A DNA stretch of 64,000 nucleotides from contig NZ_NRRD01000004.1 of the NCBI RefSeq assembly GCF_020023995.1, positions 162,568 to 226,567 on the forward strand, written 5' to 3'. Position numbers and translations under genes: made by a program. This stretch comes from Rhodobacter sp. TJ_12 (GTDB lineage: Bacteria; Pseudomonadota; Alphaproteobacteria; Rhodobacterales; Rhodobacteraceae). How positions within the stretch are numbered: the stretch's first letter is position 1; each line of letters starts with the position of its first letter. Below the pieces are notes generated by a model. The model was not told where the DNA came from and made no database searches. It was given only the letters and a program-made list of their open reading frames with translations. Positions 1 to 8,043 of this stretch are shown here, in pieces.

Positions 1-11
1 TGATGGCGTCT

Positions 12-227
12 TTAGGATTTGACAGCGCTTGAATCACGGGCAAGCCGCGCGGCGCGCAATGTTGCCGTGCGCTCCGCTCTTTCTTGCGCTTCCGTCTCAA
101 GAATGAGCCGCGCGGCAGCGGCCGTCTTGTCATGCGCCGTTTTCGGAGCGGGCAGTATCTCCCGGAACAGTCCGGAAGATGCCATGTTGTTGCGCGATGC
201 GCTGCCGCCTTGAGGCTTCTGGCTCAA
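12..227 (-). CDS. Small charged protein coupled to cspA
   Basis: A 71-residue reading frame whose TTG start overlaps the cspA stop codon (TTGA), so it is probably translated by coupling from the cold-shock mRNA. The second half is a predicted long helix rich in Ala, Glu, Arg and Lys, with the motif [20 protein letters not shown]. From memory, short proteins with this kind of AERAxKTxxLRxxRLA tail occur in many alphaproteobacteria, often downstream of cold-shock genes; that is recall, not a search. No signal peptide, membrane segment or catalytic motif is visible. An internal ATG 14 codons in would give a 57-residue form without the overlap. Function unknown. Confidence 0.55.
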   Translation of the reverse strand: MSQKPQGGSASRNNMASSGLFREILPAPKTAHDKTAAAARLILETEAQERAERTATLRAARLARDSSAVKS

Positions 228-430
228 GCGAGCGCCAGCGCGCAGGCCGACTCCCGACCGTCGCGACCAGTTTCGACATCGAAGCTGACCTTTTCGCCTT
301 CATTCAGTCCGCGCAGACCGGACCGCTCGATCGCCGAGATGTGCACAAACACATCGCGCGAGCCGCCTTCCGGGGCGATGAAGCCGAAGCCTTTGGTGGT
401 GTTGAAAAACTTCACGGTGCCAGTGGCCAT
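224..430 (-). CDS. cspA: Cold-shock domain protein (CspA family)
   Basis: A 68-residue single cold-shock domain, the usual family length. It carries both RNA-binding motifs: RNP1-like KGFGFI (residues 14-19) and RNP2-like VFVHIS (27-32). Such five-stranded beta barrels bind single-stranded RNA or DNA and melt mRNA structure in the cytoplasm. The start is preceded by a strong AGAAGGAG ribosome site. A short inverted repeat, CCGCA-GAA-TGCGG at 459-471, lies in the presumed leader. The next gene overlaps its stop codon. Whether this paralog is truly cold-induced cannot be read from the sequence. Confidence 0.93.
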   Translation of the reverse strand: MATGTVKFFNTTKGFGFIAPEGGSRDVFVHISAIERSGLRGLNEGEKVSFDVETGRDGRESACALALA

Positions 431-564
431 CGTGAGAACTCCTTCTATAGGGTGATGCCCGCAGAATGCGGCAACTCGGCTTGGTCAGAACGGAAAGCAG
501 ACTGAAGCCGATGAAGGAGACAGGGTGCGGTCGAAAAACTTCGCAACACCACCAATACGTGATT

Positions 565-579
565 TTGCAAAATTTGCAA
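565..579. promoter_or_regulatory. Inverted repeat TTGCAAA-A-TTTGCAA
   Basis: A perfect 7-bp inverted repeat around a single central base, also readable as two TTTGCAA words 9 bp apart. TTTGCAAA words are the reported recognition unit of ScfR/RamB-type regulators (PccR in Rhodobacter sphaeroides), but those sites use a different spacing. Likely an operator; the protein that binds it is unknown. Confidence 0.4.
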
Positions 580-589
580 GACAAATACA

Positions 590-606
590 CGAATTTTGAA
601 AATTCG
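590..606. promoter_or_regulatory. 17-bp palindrome CGAATTTT-G-AAAATTCG
   Basis: A perfect 8-bp inverted repeat with one central base, 10 bp downstream of the previous palindrome. It has no T-run typical of a terminator and lies between two divergently placed genes, so an operator is more likely than a terminator. No family-specific assignment can be made. Confidence 0.35.
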
Positions 607-818
607 TTCGAGCGCCCGTTTCAAACAGCGTTTTCTTTGCCCATGCGGCGCGATGGCGCTTGCCGCACAGGGCGAAACTCGTGAGGGTAGGCGCACGCCA
701 CCGGTATCGCCAAGCGATCCGGCCGGGATTGCGCCTTCCAGACTGTCGGTGCGGGCTTACGCGAAGGATATCCCGTTCGCCACATCATCCCTTTGACCCT
801 TTTCACAGGATCGCCCCC

Positions 819-1433
819 ATGCCCGGCCCGCGCGCGCCTTCCCGGTCGAACGACCCACACTCCGAAATCGCGGAGTATTTCGCCCAGATCGAAGCGGCTT
901 TGACAGATATCCCTGTGCCGGAGCCATTGCGACACGCGCTTGCGCGCTTGCAAGAGGTGTGCTCTGGGCAAGCGGGCGCACTTGAGGAAATGATCGCCAG
1001 AGCATCGGCCGCCCAAGCGACCTTGCCGATGGATGATTTGATTTTGCGCCTGCCGTTGCCGGTGGTTCAGGTGAAGCACGACTTGCAGATCGTTGCATGG
1101 AACGCCCTCGCGGAAAGCCTTCTAGAGGCGATGTCGGGCACCGCGCGCAGCGGCGACCGGGCTGGCATCTTACGGCGCGGATTGGATCGGCAGGATCGCA
1201 TCGGCGTTATGGCGGCCCTCGACACACAGCTTAAACACGCCCAAGCAGTGGAGCCCGAAGCTCCATCGCAAACAGGGCCGTGCGCGATCTTGGTGCAGCT
1301 CAGGTCGGTCGCTGGGCAGCTCGGGACACTAAGGCTTCAAATCCTTCCCACACTTCGCGGTCCCGGCCAGGAACGGGCGCGGTGGTGGGTGATCTTGTTG
1401 ACCACAGACATCGCCCCGGGGAATGTTTTATAA
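819..1433 (+). CDS. PAS-like regulator fragment, probably truncated
   Basis: A 204-residue frame starting at ATG 819, with AGGA about 8 bases upstream. Residues 72-170 contain LRLPLPVVQVKHDLQIVAWNALAE and a later beta-rich stretch (CAILVQLRSVAGQLGTLRLQI), which reads like the PAS-like sensor half of Rhodobacteraceae LuxR-type regulators. The expected C-terminal helix-turn-helix is missing: the frame stops at 1433 just after the sensor part, and unrelated decayed DNA with a recombinase remnant follows. The simplest reading is a regulator cut short by insertion of a mobile element. A stand-alone sensor protein is the alternative. Confidence 0.4.
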   Translation: MPGPRAPSRSNDPHSEIAEYFAQIEAALTDIPVPEPLRHALARLQEVCSGQAGALEEMIARASAAQATLPMDDLILRLPLPVVQVKHDLQIVAWNALAESLLEAMSGTARSGDRAGILRRGLDRQDRIGVMAALDTQLKHAQAVEPEAPSQTGPCAILVQLRSVAGQLGTLRLQILPTLRGPGQERARWWVILLTTDIAPGNVL

Positions 1434-1737
1434 ACAACCAGCCTGTTTGCAGAGATCGGCTTCGATGACCGGTTGCCCTGCAAGCGCCAGCGGCATCCGC
1501 CATGCTTGGTGGGACCTTCTCGGCGCAATCGAAGTTGCGGCGCCTTCCCGAGATTTGGGGAACAGCACTGAGCATCGGTTATCACAAACTTCCGCGCCCG
1601 CGATGCTACGAGGTCAAGGTCCGGAAACCTGAAGGTTTTTCGACGTGGACCCCAACGCAACTGTGGCTGCCAGATGGTAGCGGTCCACATTGGCAAACCT
1701 CGGAAGGACCAAGCCGCGGGGTGCGAAGTGCTGCCTT
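1434..1737. other. Decayed region with no recognisable gene
   Basis: Short overlapping frames occur on both strands, none with a recognisable family signature or convincing start. It lies between the truncated regulator and the recombinase remnant and is probably the left part of a degraded mobile element. No transposase motif, terminal inverted repeat or target duplication could be made out by eye. Confidence 0.4.
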
Positions 1738-2074
1738 CCAGATTGACCGCATCTTCGCCGATGAGGGCGTCTCGGGCGTGTTTACTGCCTGTGCAGATAG
1801 GCCCGCCGCCGCGCACCTCTTGCGTGCAACAAGGCCCGGTGACGCGGCCGTGGTGCGGTGGGTGGACCGCCTACGGCGCAATTACGATGACGTCACAAAC
1901 ATCATTAAAACTTTTATGAAGCAGGGCGTTACCGTCAAAACAGTTATCGATGGCTTCACGTTCGAGCGGTCCACCACTGAGCCTGTGCAAAAGGTCGTCC
2001 GGGACTCGTTGATTGCCTTCATGGCCGCAATCGTGCAGCGTTTCGAAGAGAGAGTTCCAAGTTTCTCTCTCTAG
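1738..2074 (+). pseudogene. Serine recombinase (resolvase) remnant
   Basis: The translation from about 1740 contains FADEGVSG, a long VVRWVDRLRRNYDDV segment and VRDSLIAFMAAIVQ. This is the middle-to-end part of the N-terminal catalytic domain of Tn3/Hin-type resolvases, where the GVSG and VVRWVDRLGRN motifs are diagnostic. The first ~40 residues with the catalytic serine are absent, and after AAIVQ the frame departs from the family and stops at 2074, so the DNA-binding end is missing too. It cannot be active. It sits about 220 bp from a tRNA-Ser gene, a common integration target, next to the truncated PAS-like gene. Confidence 0.7.
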
Positions 2075-2168
2075 CTGCACCTTATTGTCAGCCCAAATAC
2101 TGGCGCTGCGGGGACTCAATCCCCATCGGTGAATCTTAAGACGTCGAGGCGGATGAACTGAGAGCCTC

Positions 2169-2193
2169 AAGGGCGGCGTCAGGCGCCCTTTTT
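2169..2193 (+). terminator. Hairpin plus T-run behind the recombinase remnant
   Basis: AGGGCG and CGCCCT arms around an 8-base loop, followed by TTTTT on the forward strand: the standard layout of a Rho-independent terminator. Confidence 0.6.
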
Positions 2194-2291
2194 CGTATCG
2201 AGGCAATGCTTACCCAGAAAGAGTCCCAACAAGCCGATTCGGCACCTGGTCAAAATCGCTATTTTCCATGCAAAATCAACACCTTGAAAAA

Positions 2292-2381
2292 TGGCGGAAG
2301 CGGTGGGATTCGAACCCACGGTGGGGTCTCCCCCACGCTGGTTTTCAAGACCAGAGCCTTAAACCACTCGGCCACGCTTCC
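2292..2381 (-). tRNA. tRNA-Ser (TGA anticodon)
   Basis: A 90-base class II tRNA on the reverse strand. The acceptor arms GGAAGCG and CGCTTCC pair, the T arm carries GGTTCGAATCC, the anticodon loop reads CTTGAAA (anticodon TGA), and there is a long variable arm as expected for serine. The CCA end is encoded. It decodes UCA and, by wobble, other UCN codons. The neighbouring recombinase remnant suggests this locus served as an integration site, but no duplicated tRNA 3' end was found inside the window. Confidence 0.96.
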
Positions 2382-2578
2382 GTGCGCTTGCCCTAGCCCC
2401 TCTCACGCGATTCTGAAAGCCATCCGTCAACGAAAACCGCCTGCGGCCTTTGCGCGTGCTTTTCTTGCCCCCGCGAAGCCGCTACAGTCCGCAAGAGAGA
2501 AGGCAAACCCCGTTCGCGGCGGAAAAACGGCGCGAAACGGCGCGATAACGAGGTCCCGCAGGGGGCCGAAAGGGGCAA

Positions 2579-3493
2579 ATGGGCATGTCGAATTCGATCC
2601 GCTGGGTCTGGACGCTGGGGGCCGTGGCCGCGCTGGCGGGCTGCACCGAGGGCACCCAGCCCTTCGGGTTTCTGAAGGGCGCCCCCAAAGAGAGTGCCAC
2701 GGCGGAAACGAGCCCCGCGCCCGCCACATCAAGCCGCATCGTCGAGCGCGATGTCGAGGCACCCGAGGTCTTTTCGGTCACGGAACCGGGGCTTTGGGAC
2801 GGTCGGCCCTCGCTTGGCGGGGTCTGGGTGGCACATCCGGGCGTAAAAGACCCCGAGCGGGTGATCATTCGCAACCCGGCCAATGGCAAATTCGTGATCG
2901 GCGCGCTGTTCCGGCGCGAACGCGAAAACCCAGGCCCAAGGCTGCAGGTTTCCTCCGATGCGGCGGCCGCGCTTGGCGTTCTGGCTGGCGCGCCCACAGA
3001 ACTGGCCGTTGTCGCACTGCGCCGCGAAGAGACGCCCGAACCCGTCACCATGCCCAGCCCGTCCACGCCCGAAGGCGCGCTGCCTGAAAACGAAACGATT
3101 GCCGCCGCGCCCCTTGATGCGCCCGCGCCCCCAACGCGCCGCCCCGTGGCCAAACCGGGCACCGCACTGGCACGCGATGTCGCCGCCACCGCAAGCGCGG
3201 CGATTGCCGCGGCCGAAGCGCCCCCCGCACCACCGAAACCGACGAAACCCGCCGCCCCGAAAGGCAAGATGTTCCTGCAAATCGGCATCTTCTCGATCGA
3301 GGCGAATGCCAAACGCGCCACCGACCAGCTTGCCAAAGTCGGCGTCAGTGCCACGATCCGCACCGAAAAAACCCAAGGCAAAACCTTCTGGAGCGTGGTC
3401 GCCGGGCCCGCCGCCTCGGTGGCCGACCGCGATGCCATGCTCAAAAAGGTCAAGGGCGTGGGCTTCCCCGACGCCTATGCCGTTTCGAAATGA
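2579..3493 (+). CDS. SPOR-domain lipoprotein (RlpA-like)
   Basis: 304 residues. The N-terminus has a lipoprotein signal with LAGC lipobox (Cys 22). Residues ~60-150 (SLGGVWVAHPGV, RVIIRNPANGK, LQVSSDAAAALG) resemble the barrel region of Rhodobacterales RlpA-like proteins; a Pro/Ala-rich linker follows, and a C-terminal SPOR domain spans about 230-304 (KMFLQIGIFSIEANAKRATDQL). SPOR domains bind denuded septal peptidoglycan, so the protein probably acts in the periplasm at division sites. The start ATG 2579 has GAAAGGGG just upstream. Its stop overlaps the next gene, a D-Ala-D-Ala carboxypeptidase, by ATGA, supporting a shared wall-remodelling operon. No lytic-transglycosylase catalytic aspartate could be assigned with certainty. 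Confidence 0.8.
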   Translation: MGMSNSIRWVWTLGAVAALAGCTEGTQPFGFLKGAPKESATAETSPAPATSSRIVERDVEAPEVFSVTEPGLWDGRPSLGGVWVAHPGVKDPERVIIRNPANGKFVIGALFRRERENPGPRLQVSSDAAAALGVLAGAPTELAVVALRREETPEPVTMPSPSTPEGALPENETIAAAPLDAPAPPTRRPVAKPGTALARDVAATASAAIAAAEAPPAPPKPTKPAAPKGKMFLQIGIFSIEANAKRATDQLAKVGVSATIRTEKTQGKTFWSVVAGPAASVADRDAMLKKVKGVGFPDAYAVSK

Positions 3494-4698
3494 GGCTTTC
3501 CGATCCGATGATGCGACCTGTCCTGTCCTTTGCAAAACCGATGCTGCGGCTTGTCGTGCTTCTGGCCGCGCTTCTTGCTGCGCTGCCCGCTGCCGCCTTT
3601 GACACCCGTGCCCGCGCCGCTTGGGTTTATGACCTCACAACACAGACGGTGCTTTTGGAAAAGAATGCCGATGTGGCGCTGCCGCCCGCGTCGATGTCGA
3701 AGCTGATGACGCTCAACCTGCTGTTCGAGGCGCTGCGCGAAGGCCGGGTGACGATGGACACGACCTTTGCCGTCTCCACCCGTGCCAAGCAGATGGGCGG
3801 CTCGACCATGTTCCTCAATGAGATGGACCGCCCCTCTGTGCGCGATCTGATGCAGGGCATTGTGATCAATTCGGGCAATGATGCCTGTGTCGTGGTGGCC
3901 GAGGGGCTGGCGGGCACCGAAGAGGCGTTTGCGCAACGGATGACCGAGCGGGCGCGCCAACTGGGCATGCGGCATTCGACCTTTGCCAATGCCTCGGGCT
4001 GGCCGCACCCCAATCAGCGCATGTCGATGCATGATCTGGGCATTTTGGCGGTGCGCCTGATCACCCAATTCCCCGAATATTACCCGCTCTTTGCGGAGAC
4101 GCAGTTCAATTACAAAAACCGCGCGCCCGCCAATGCGCATAACCGCAACCCGCTGTTGAAAATCTCTGCCGCCGATTGGCGTGCCGATGGGCTGAAAACC
4201 GGCCATACCGAAGAGGCGGGCTATGGCCTTGTCGGTTCGGCGGTGATGGGGGAACGGCGCATCGTCTTTGTGATCTCGGGCCTTAGCTCCGAGGCAGAGC
4301 GGGCACAGGAATCCGAGGCGATTGCCAATTGGGCGTTTCGTCAATTCGTGCTGAAAACCGTGGCCGAGAAAGACACGCGTCTGGCGCAGGCCCCGGTTTG
4401 GCTCGGCAAAGAAAAAACCGTCGATCTGGTCCCGGCGGCCGATGTGCGCATGCTATTGCCCGCAGGCGCAGGGCCGGGCGTCACCGCCGAGGCGGTCTAT
4501 GACGCGCCGCTGACCGCGCCGGTGGCGGCAGGCACGCAGGTCGGACGGCTGGAAATTTCGGTCCCCGGTTTTGACGCGCCGCGCATGGTGCCGCTGGTCG
4601 CGGCCACCGATATTGCCCCCGGCGGTTTCGTGACCCGCTTCACCGCCGCCGCCGAACGTCTGTTCGCCCGGGCGATGGCGATGACGGCCAGCAGCTAA
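3490..4698 (+). CDS. dacC: D-alanyl-D-alanine carboxypeptidase (PBP5/6 family)
   Basis: 402 residues. A hydrophobic signal peptide (LRLVVLLAALLAALPAAAF) precedes a serine carboxypeptidase domain with all three active-site motifs: SMSK (SxxK, nucleophile Ser), SGND (SxN) and KTGHT (KTG). The C-terminal ~110 residues match the beta-rich PBP5_C region that positions these enzymes near the membrane. It trims the terminal D-Ala from peptidoglycan pentapeptides. ATGA overlap with the SPOR lipoprotein upstream, and tmk three bases downstream, point to co-transcription. The symbol dacC is by family; dacA would be equally defensible. Confidence 0.92.
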   Translation: MRLSDPMMRPVLSFAKPMLRLVVLLAALLAALPAAAFDTRARAAWVYDLTTQTVLLEKNADVALPPASMSKLMTLNLLFEALREGRVTMDTTFAVSTRAKQMGGSTMFLNEMDRPSVRDLMQGIVINSGNDACVVVAEGLAGTEEAFAQRMTERARQLGMRHSTFANASGWPHPNQRMSMHDLGILAVRLITQFPEYYPLFAETQFNYKNRAPANAHNRNPLLKISAADWRADGLKTGHTEEAGYGLVGSAVMGERRIVFVISGLSSEAERAQESEAIANWAFRQFVLKTVAEKDTRLAQAPVWLGKEKTVDLVPAADVRMLLPAGAGPGVTAEAVYDAPLTAPVAAGTQVGRLEISVPGFDAPRMVPLVAATDIAPGGFVTRFTAAAERLFARAMAMTASS

Positions 4699-4701
4699 AC
4701 G

Positions 4702-5325
4702 ATGTTCATCACCTTCGAGGGCATCGACGGCTCGGGCAAATCCACGCAGGTGCGGCTTTTGGCCGAGGCGCTTGAGAGCTTGGGCCATGATGTGATCCGC
4801 ACCCGTGAACCGGGCGGCAGCCCCGGGGCCGAGGAAATCCGGGCCCTTGTCTTGCAAGGCGATCCCGAACGCTGGTCCCCCGAGACTGAGATTTTGCTGT
4901 TTACCGCGGCGCGACGCGACCATTTGGAACGCACCATCACCCCGGCGCTGGCGGCCGGTAAGGTGGTGCTGTGCGACCGCTTTGCCGATAGCACGCGGAT
5001 GTATCAGGGGCTCTCGCGCGGTGATTTGCGCGCCCATGTGGATGATCTGCACCGGCTGATGATCGGGCGCGAACCGGATTTGACCTTTTTGATCGATATC
5101 GACCCTGCCGTGGGGCTGGCGCGCGCCAAGGGGCGGCAGGGCCATGAGGAACGGTTTGAGGATATGGGCGTGGCGATGCAGGCGCGGATGCGCGCGGGCT
5201 TTCTGGATTTGGCCCGCGAATTCGCGCCGCGCTTTCGCGTGATCGATGGCGCGCGCACGCCCGAGGCAGTGGCCGCCGATGTGCTGGCCCAAACCCGCGC
5301 CGCATTGGCGGCGAAGCGCGCATGA
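4702..5325 (+). CDS. tmk: Thymidylate kinase
   Basis: 207 residues, normal for the family. The P-loop FEGIDGSGKSTQ is at the N-terminus, followed by REPGG (the TMP-binding region) and DRFADST (the DR-Y/H-type motif). It phosphorylates dTMP to dTDP with ATP in DNA precursor synthesis. It follows dacC after 3 bases and overlaps holB by ATGA. The tmk-holB-tatD order is very widely conserved in bacteria, which supports the calls for all three. Confidence 0.96.
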   Translation: MFITFEGIDGSGKSTQVRLLAEALESLGHDVIRTREPGGSPGAEEIRALVLQGDPERWSPETEILLFTAARRDHLERTITPALAAGKVVLCDRFADSTRMYQGLSRGDLRAHVDDLHRLMIGREPDLTFLIDIDPAVGLARAKGRQGHEERFEDMGVAMQARMRAGFLDLAREFAPRFRVIDGARTPEAVAADVLAQTRAALAAKRA

Positions 5326-6434
5326 GCACGACCGATTTTCCAGACCCTACACAGGTCGAAGGCGCGCCCCATCCCCGCCAAACCCTGCACCTTTACGGCC
5401 AAGGCCATGCCGAACAGGCCTTCTTGGAGGCGTTCAACTCGGGGCGTTTACACCACGCTTGGATGCTGACTGGCCCGCGCGGGGTGGGCAAGGCCACGCT
5501 GGCGTGGCGCATCGCGCGCTTTTTGCTGACCCAGCCCTTGGACGAGGGCGGCGGTCTTTTTGGCACCCCCGAACCGCCCCATAGCCTTGACGCCGACCCG
5601 GAAAACCCGGTCTGCCGCCGCATTCTGGCCGAAGCGGAACCGCGTGTCTTTCACCTCAAACGCGGGCTGAATGACAAAAAAACCGCGCTTTCCGATGAAA
5701 TCCGGGTCGAAGAAGTGCGCAAGCTGACCGCCTTCTTGCATTTGTCCGCCGCCGATGGCGGGCGGCGGGTTGTCGTCGTGGATGCCGCCGATGAATTCAC
5801 CACCGGAGGCGCGAATGCGCTGCTGAAACTGCTCGAAGAACCGCCGCCGCTGGTGACCTTTTTGCTGGTCACCCATCAGCCCGCGCGGCTTTTGCCCACG
5901 ATCCGCTCGCGCTGCCGCGAATTGCGGCTGACCACGCTGGCCCCCGAAGACCTTGCCTTGGCGCTGACCGCCGCCGAAGCCGATGCAGGCGATGAAACGC
6001 TGGCCCTGTCGGCACTTGCGGGCGGTTCGGTGGGCGAGGCGATCCGGCTTTTGAACCTTGAGGGGTTGGAAAGCTACGCGATTCTGGTGGAGCTATTTTC
6101 CACCCTGCCCCGGCTTGACCGGATCAAGGCCTGGGCCCTGGCCGAGGGCGCGGCGGGCAAAACCAATGCCGCACGGTTCGATCTTATCTTGCGGCTGATG
6201 GATCTGTTCTTGTCACGGCTGGCGCGTGCGGGGCTGACCGGCCCCCCCGAACCCGAGGCCGCAAAGGGCGAAGCACAACTGATGGCGCGCCTGTCCCCCA
6301 ACGGCGCCACCGCACTGAAATGGGCCGAATTGCATCAGGATTTGGGCGCCCGCGCGCGCCATGGCAAGGCCGTCAACCTTGACCCGGCGGCCTTGGTCAT
6401 GGATATGGTTCTGGCAATCAATACCGCCGCCTAA
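5322..6434 (+). CDS. holB: DNA polymerase III delta-prime subunit
   Basis: 370 residues. An AAA+ clamp-loader fold with a P-loop-like LTGPRGVGKATLAW at ~47-60, a Walker-B-like VVVVDAADEF, ALLKLLEEPP and the SRC motif (TIRSRCREL) of delta' and tau/gamma subunits. In the clamp loader delta' is the ATPase-inactive stator; the weak Walker B agrees with that. Alphaproteobacterial delta' proteins are longer than the E. coli one (334 residues), consistent with this length. It sits between tmk and a TatD gene, 15 bases from the latter. Confidence 0.93.
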   Translation: MSTTDFPDPTQVEGAPHPRQTLHLYGQGHAEQAFLEAFNSGRLHHAWMLTGPRGVGKATLAWRIARFLLTQPLDEGGGLFGTPEPPHSLDADPENPVCRRILAEAEPRVFHLKRGLNDKKTALSDEIRVEEVRKLTAFLHLSAADGGRRVVVVDAADEFTTGGANALLKLLEEPPPLVTFLLVTHQPARLLPTIRSRCRELRLTTLAPEDLALALTAAEADAGDETLALSALAGGSVGEAIRLLNLEGLESYAILVELFSTLPRLDRIKAWALAEGAAGKTNAARFDLILRLMDLFLSRLARAGLTGPPEPEAAKGEAQLMARLSPNGATALKWAELHQDLGARARHGKAVNLDPAALVMDMVLAINTAA

Positions 6435-6449
6435 ACGGCAGGAGACAGC

Positions 6450-7247
6450 GTGACCAAGCCCCTTCCCCAGATCGTCGACAGCCATTGCCACCTTGATTTC
6501 CCGGACTTTGGCGAGGAACTGCCCGAGGTGATCACCCGCGCCAAAGCCGCCGGCGTGACCCGTATGGTCACGATCTGTACCAAGCTGCGCGCGGTTGATC
6601 AGGTCAAGGCAATTGCCGAGGCGCATGAGGGGGTGTTCTGGGCTGCAGGCACCCATCCGATGAGCGCCGCCGAGGAACCGATGGCCACCGTCGAAGAGCT
6701 GGTGGCGCTGGCCGCGCATCCAAAATTTGTGGGCATTGGCGAGACGGGGCTCGATTATCACTACACCGCCGACAGCGCCGAAGTGCAAAAGGTCTCGCTC
6801 CGCCTGCATATCGAGGCCGCGCAAGAAACCGGTCTGCCGCTGATCATTCATTCGCGCGCCGCCGATGAAGATATGGCCGAAATCCTGACCGAGGGGATGA
6901 AACGCAAGCCCTTTGGCTGCGTGATGCATTGCTTCTCGTCTGGGCCGGAGCTGGCGCGCCAAACACTGGAACTGGGCTGTTATCTATCGATGTCGGGCGT
7001 TGCAACCTTCCCCAAAAGCGGCGAGATCCGTGATATTTTCGCGCAAGCGCCGCTGGATCGGATCTTGGTGGAAACCGACAGCCCCTATCTGGCCCCGCCG
7101 CCGCATCGCGGCCGCCGCAACGAACCCGCCTATACCGTGCAGACCGCGCAGGTGGGCGCCGATGTCTTTGGGCTGAGCCTTGAAGAATTTGCGGCCGCGA
7201 CCACGGCGAATTTCGACCGTCTGTTTACAAAGGCCCGCCATGGCTGA
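6450..7247 (+). CDS. TatD-family metal-dependent deoxyribonuclease
   Basis: 265 residues from a GTG start, chosen because GGAG lies 6 bases upstream. Metal-binding motifs of the TIM-barrel TatD family are all present: DSHCHLDF near the N-terminus, GIGETGLDYHY, IIHSRAADED, MHCFSS and VETDSPYLAPPPHRGRRNEPAY. Such enzymes are 3'-5' exonucleases on DNA/RNA and have been linked to DNA repair and D-aminoacyl-tRNA hydrolysis. The length equals the YcfH-type members that follow tmk-holB. The last 8 bases overlap the next gene. Confidence 0.93.
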   Translation: MTKPLPQIVDSHCHLDFPDFGEELPEVITRAKAAGVTRMVTICTKLRAVDQVKAIAEAHEGVFWAAGTHPMSAAEEPMATVEELVALAAHPKFVGIGETGLDYHYTADSAEVQKVSLRLHIEAAQETGLPLIIHSRAADEDMAEILTEGMKRKPFGCVMHCFSSGPELARQTLELGCYLSMSGVATFPKSGEIRDIFAQAPLDRILVETDSPYLAPPPHRGRRNEPAYTVQTAQVGADVFGLSLEEFAAATTANFDRLFTKARHG

Positions 7248-8043
7248 CCGGCTGCGCTTCACGATCCTTGGCTGTGGCTCCTCTGGGGGCGTGCCGCGGA
7301 TTGGGGGGCATTGGGGCGATTGCGACCCGCAAAACCCCAAAAACCGCCGCTCGCGCTGTTCGATGCTGGTGGAACGGGTCGGTGCGGCAGGCACCACGCG
7401 GGTGCTGATCGACACCTCCCCGGATCTGCGCGAACAGCTTTTGCGCGCCAAGGTGGCGACATTGGATGCCGTGGCCTTCACTCACCCCCACGCCGATCAC
7501 ATGCATGGGCTTGATGACATCCGCCAGATCACCTTCAACATGCGCGCGCGGCTACCCGTTTGGGCCGATGCGCCCACGCGCGCAGCGCTGCTAAGCCGGT
7601 TCGATTACGCTTTTGTGCAACCCAAGGGCAGCGATTACCCGCCGATTTGCGATCTGCACCAAATCGACGGCCCCTTTACCATCACCGGCGCGGGTGGGGC
7701 GATCCCCTTCACGCCGTTCACGGTAGAACATGGCAATATCCCCGCACTTGGGTTCCGAATTGGCGATCTTGCCTATCTGCCCGATGTTTCGGCCATTCCC
7801 AAAGCCGCTTGGGACCATTTGCAAGGGCTGGAATGCTGGGTGCTGGATGCGTTGCGCTACAAGCCGCACCCCAGCCATGCGCATCTGGCGCTTTCGCTGG
7901 ACTGGATCGCGCAGGCCGGTGCCAAAACCGCTGTGCTGACCAATATGCATATCGATTTGGACCACGCGCGGGTGGAGGCGGAAACGCCCGACCATATCCG
8001 CGGCGCCTATGATGGCATGGTGCTGGACCTGCCCGCGCCATGA
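7240..8043 (+). CDS. Metallo-beta-lactamase-fold hydrolase (PhnP-like)
   Basis: 267 residues starting at ATG 7240, which overlaps the TatD gene by 8 bases; the upstream in-frame codons would only extend into tatD. It shows the MBL signature THPHADHMHG (HxHxDH), GCGSSGGVPRIGGHWGDC near the N-terminus (a PhnP-type feature with a Cys that can hold structural zinc) and later metal ligands around TVEHGN, YLPDVS and PSHAHL. PhnP cleaves cyclic ribose phosphates, but this member is not in a phn operon, so the substrate is uncertain. It is conserved next to tatD in alphaproteobacteria, as far as I recall. Confidence 0.88.
   Translation: MADRLRFTILGCGSSGGVPRIGGHWGDCDPQNPKNRRSRCSMLVERVGAAGTTRVLIDTSPDLREQLLRAKVATLDAVAFTHPHADHMHGLDDIRQITFNMRARLPVWADAPTRAALLSRFDYAFVQPKGSDYPPICDLHQIDGPFTITGAGGAIPFTPFTVEHGNIPALGFRIGDLAYLPDVSAIPKAAWDHLQGLECWVLDALRYKPHPSHAHLALSLDWIAQAGAKTAVLTNMHIDLDHARVEAETPDHIRGAYDGMVLDLPAP

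Larger units (their letters stand above)
431..818. other. AT-rich intergenic region between cspA and the PAS-like gene
   Basis: No gene is visible. It is a divergent promoter region, clearly more AT-rich than the surroundings between about 540 and 620. It holds two adjacent perfect inverted repeats (565-579 and 590-606), annotated separately. No convincing consensus -35/-10 pair could be assigned to either flanking gene. Confidence 0.5.

Noticed and set aside
1337..1816. Reverse 159-residue frame over the decayed region
   Set aside because: No ribosome site and no family motif; it crosses the recombinase remnant and the PAS-like gene.
2482..3535. Long reverse frames opposite the SPOR lipoprotein gene
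   Set aside because: Gly/Arg- or Ser-rich shadows of a Pro/Ala-rich gene, with no motif.
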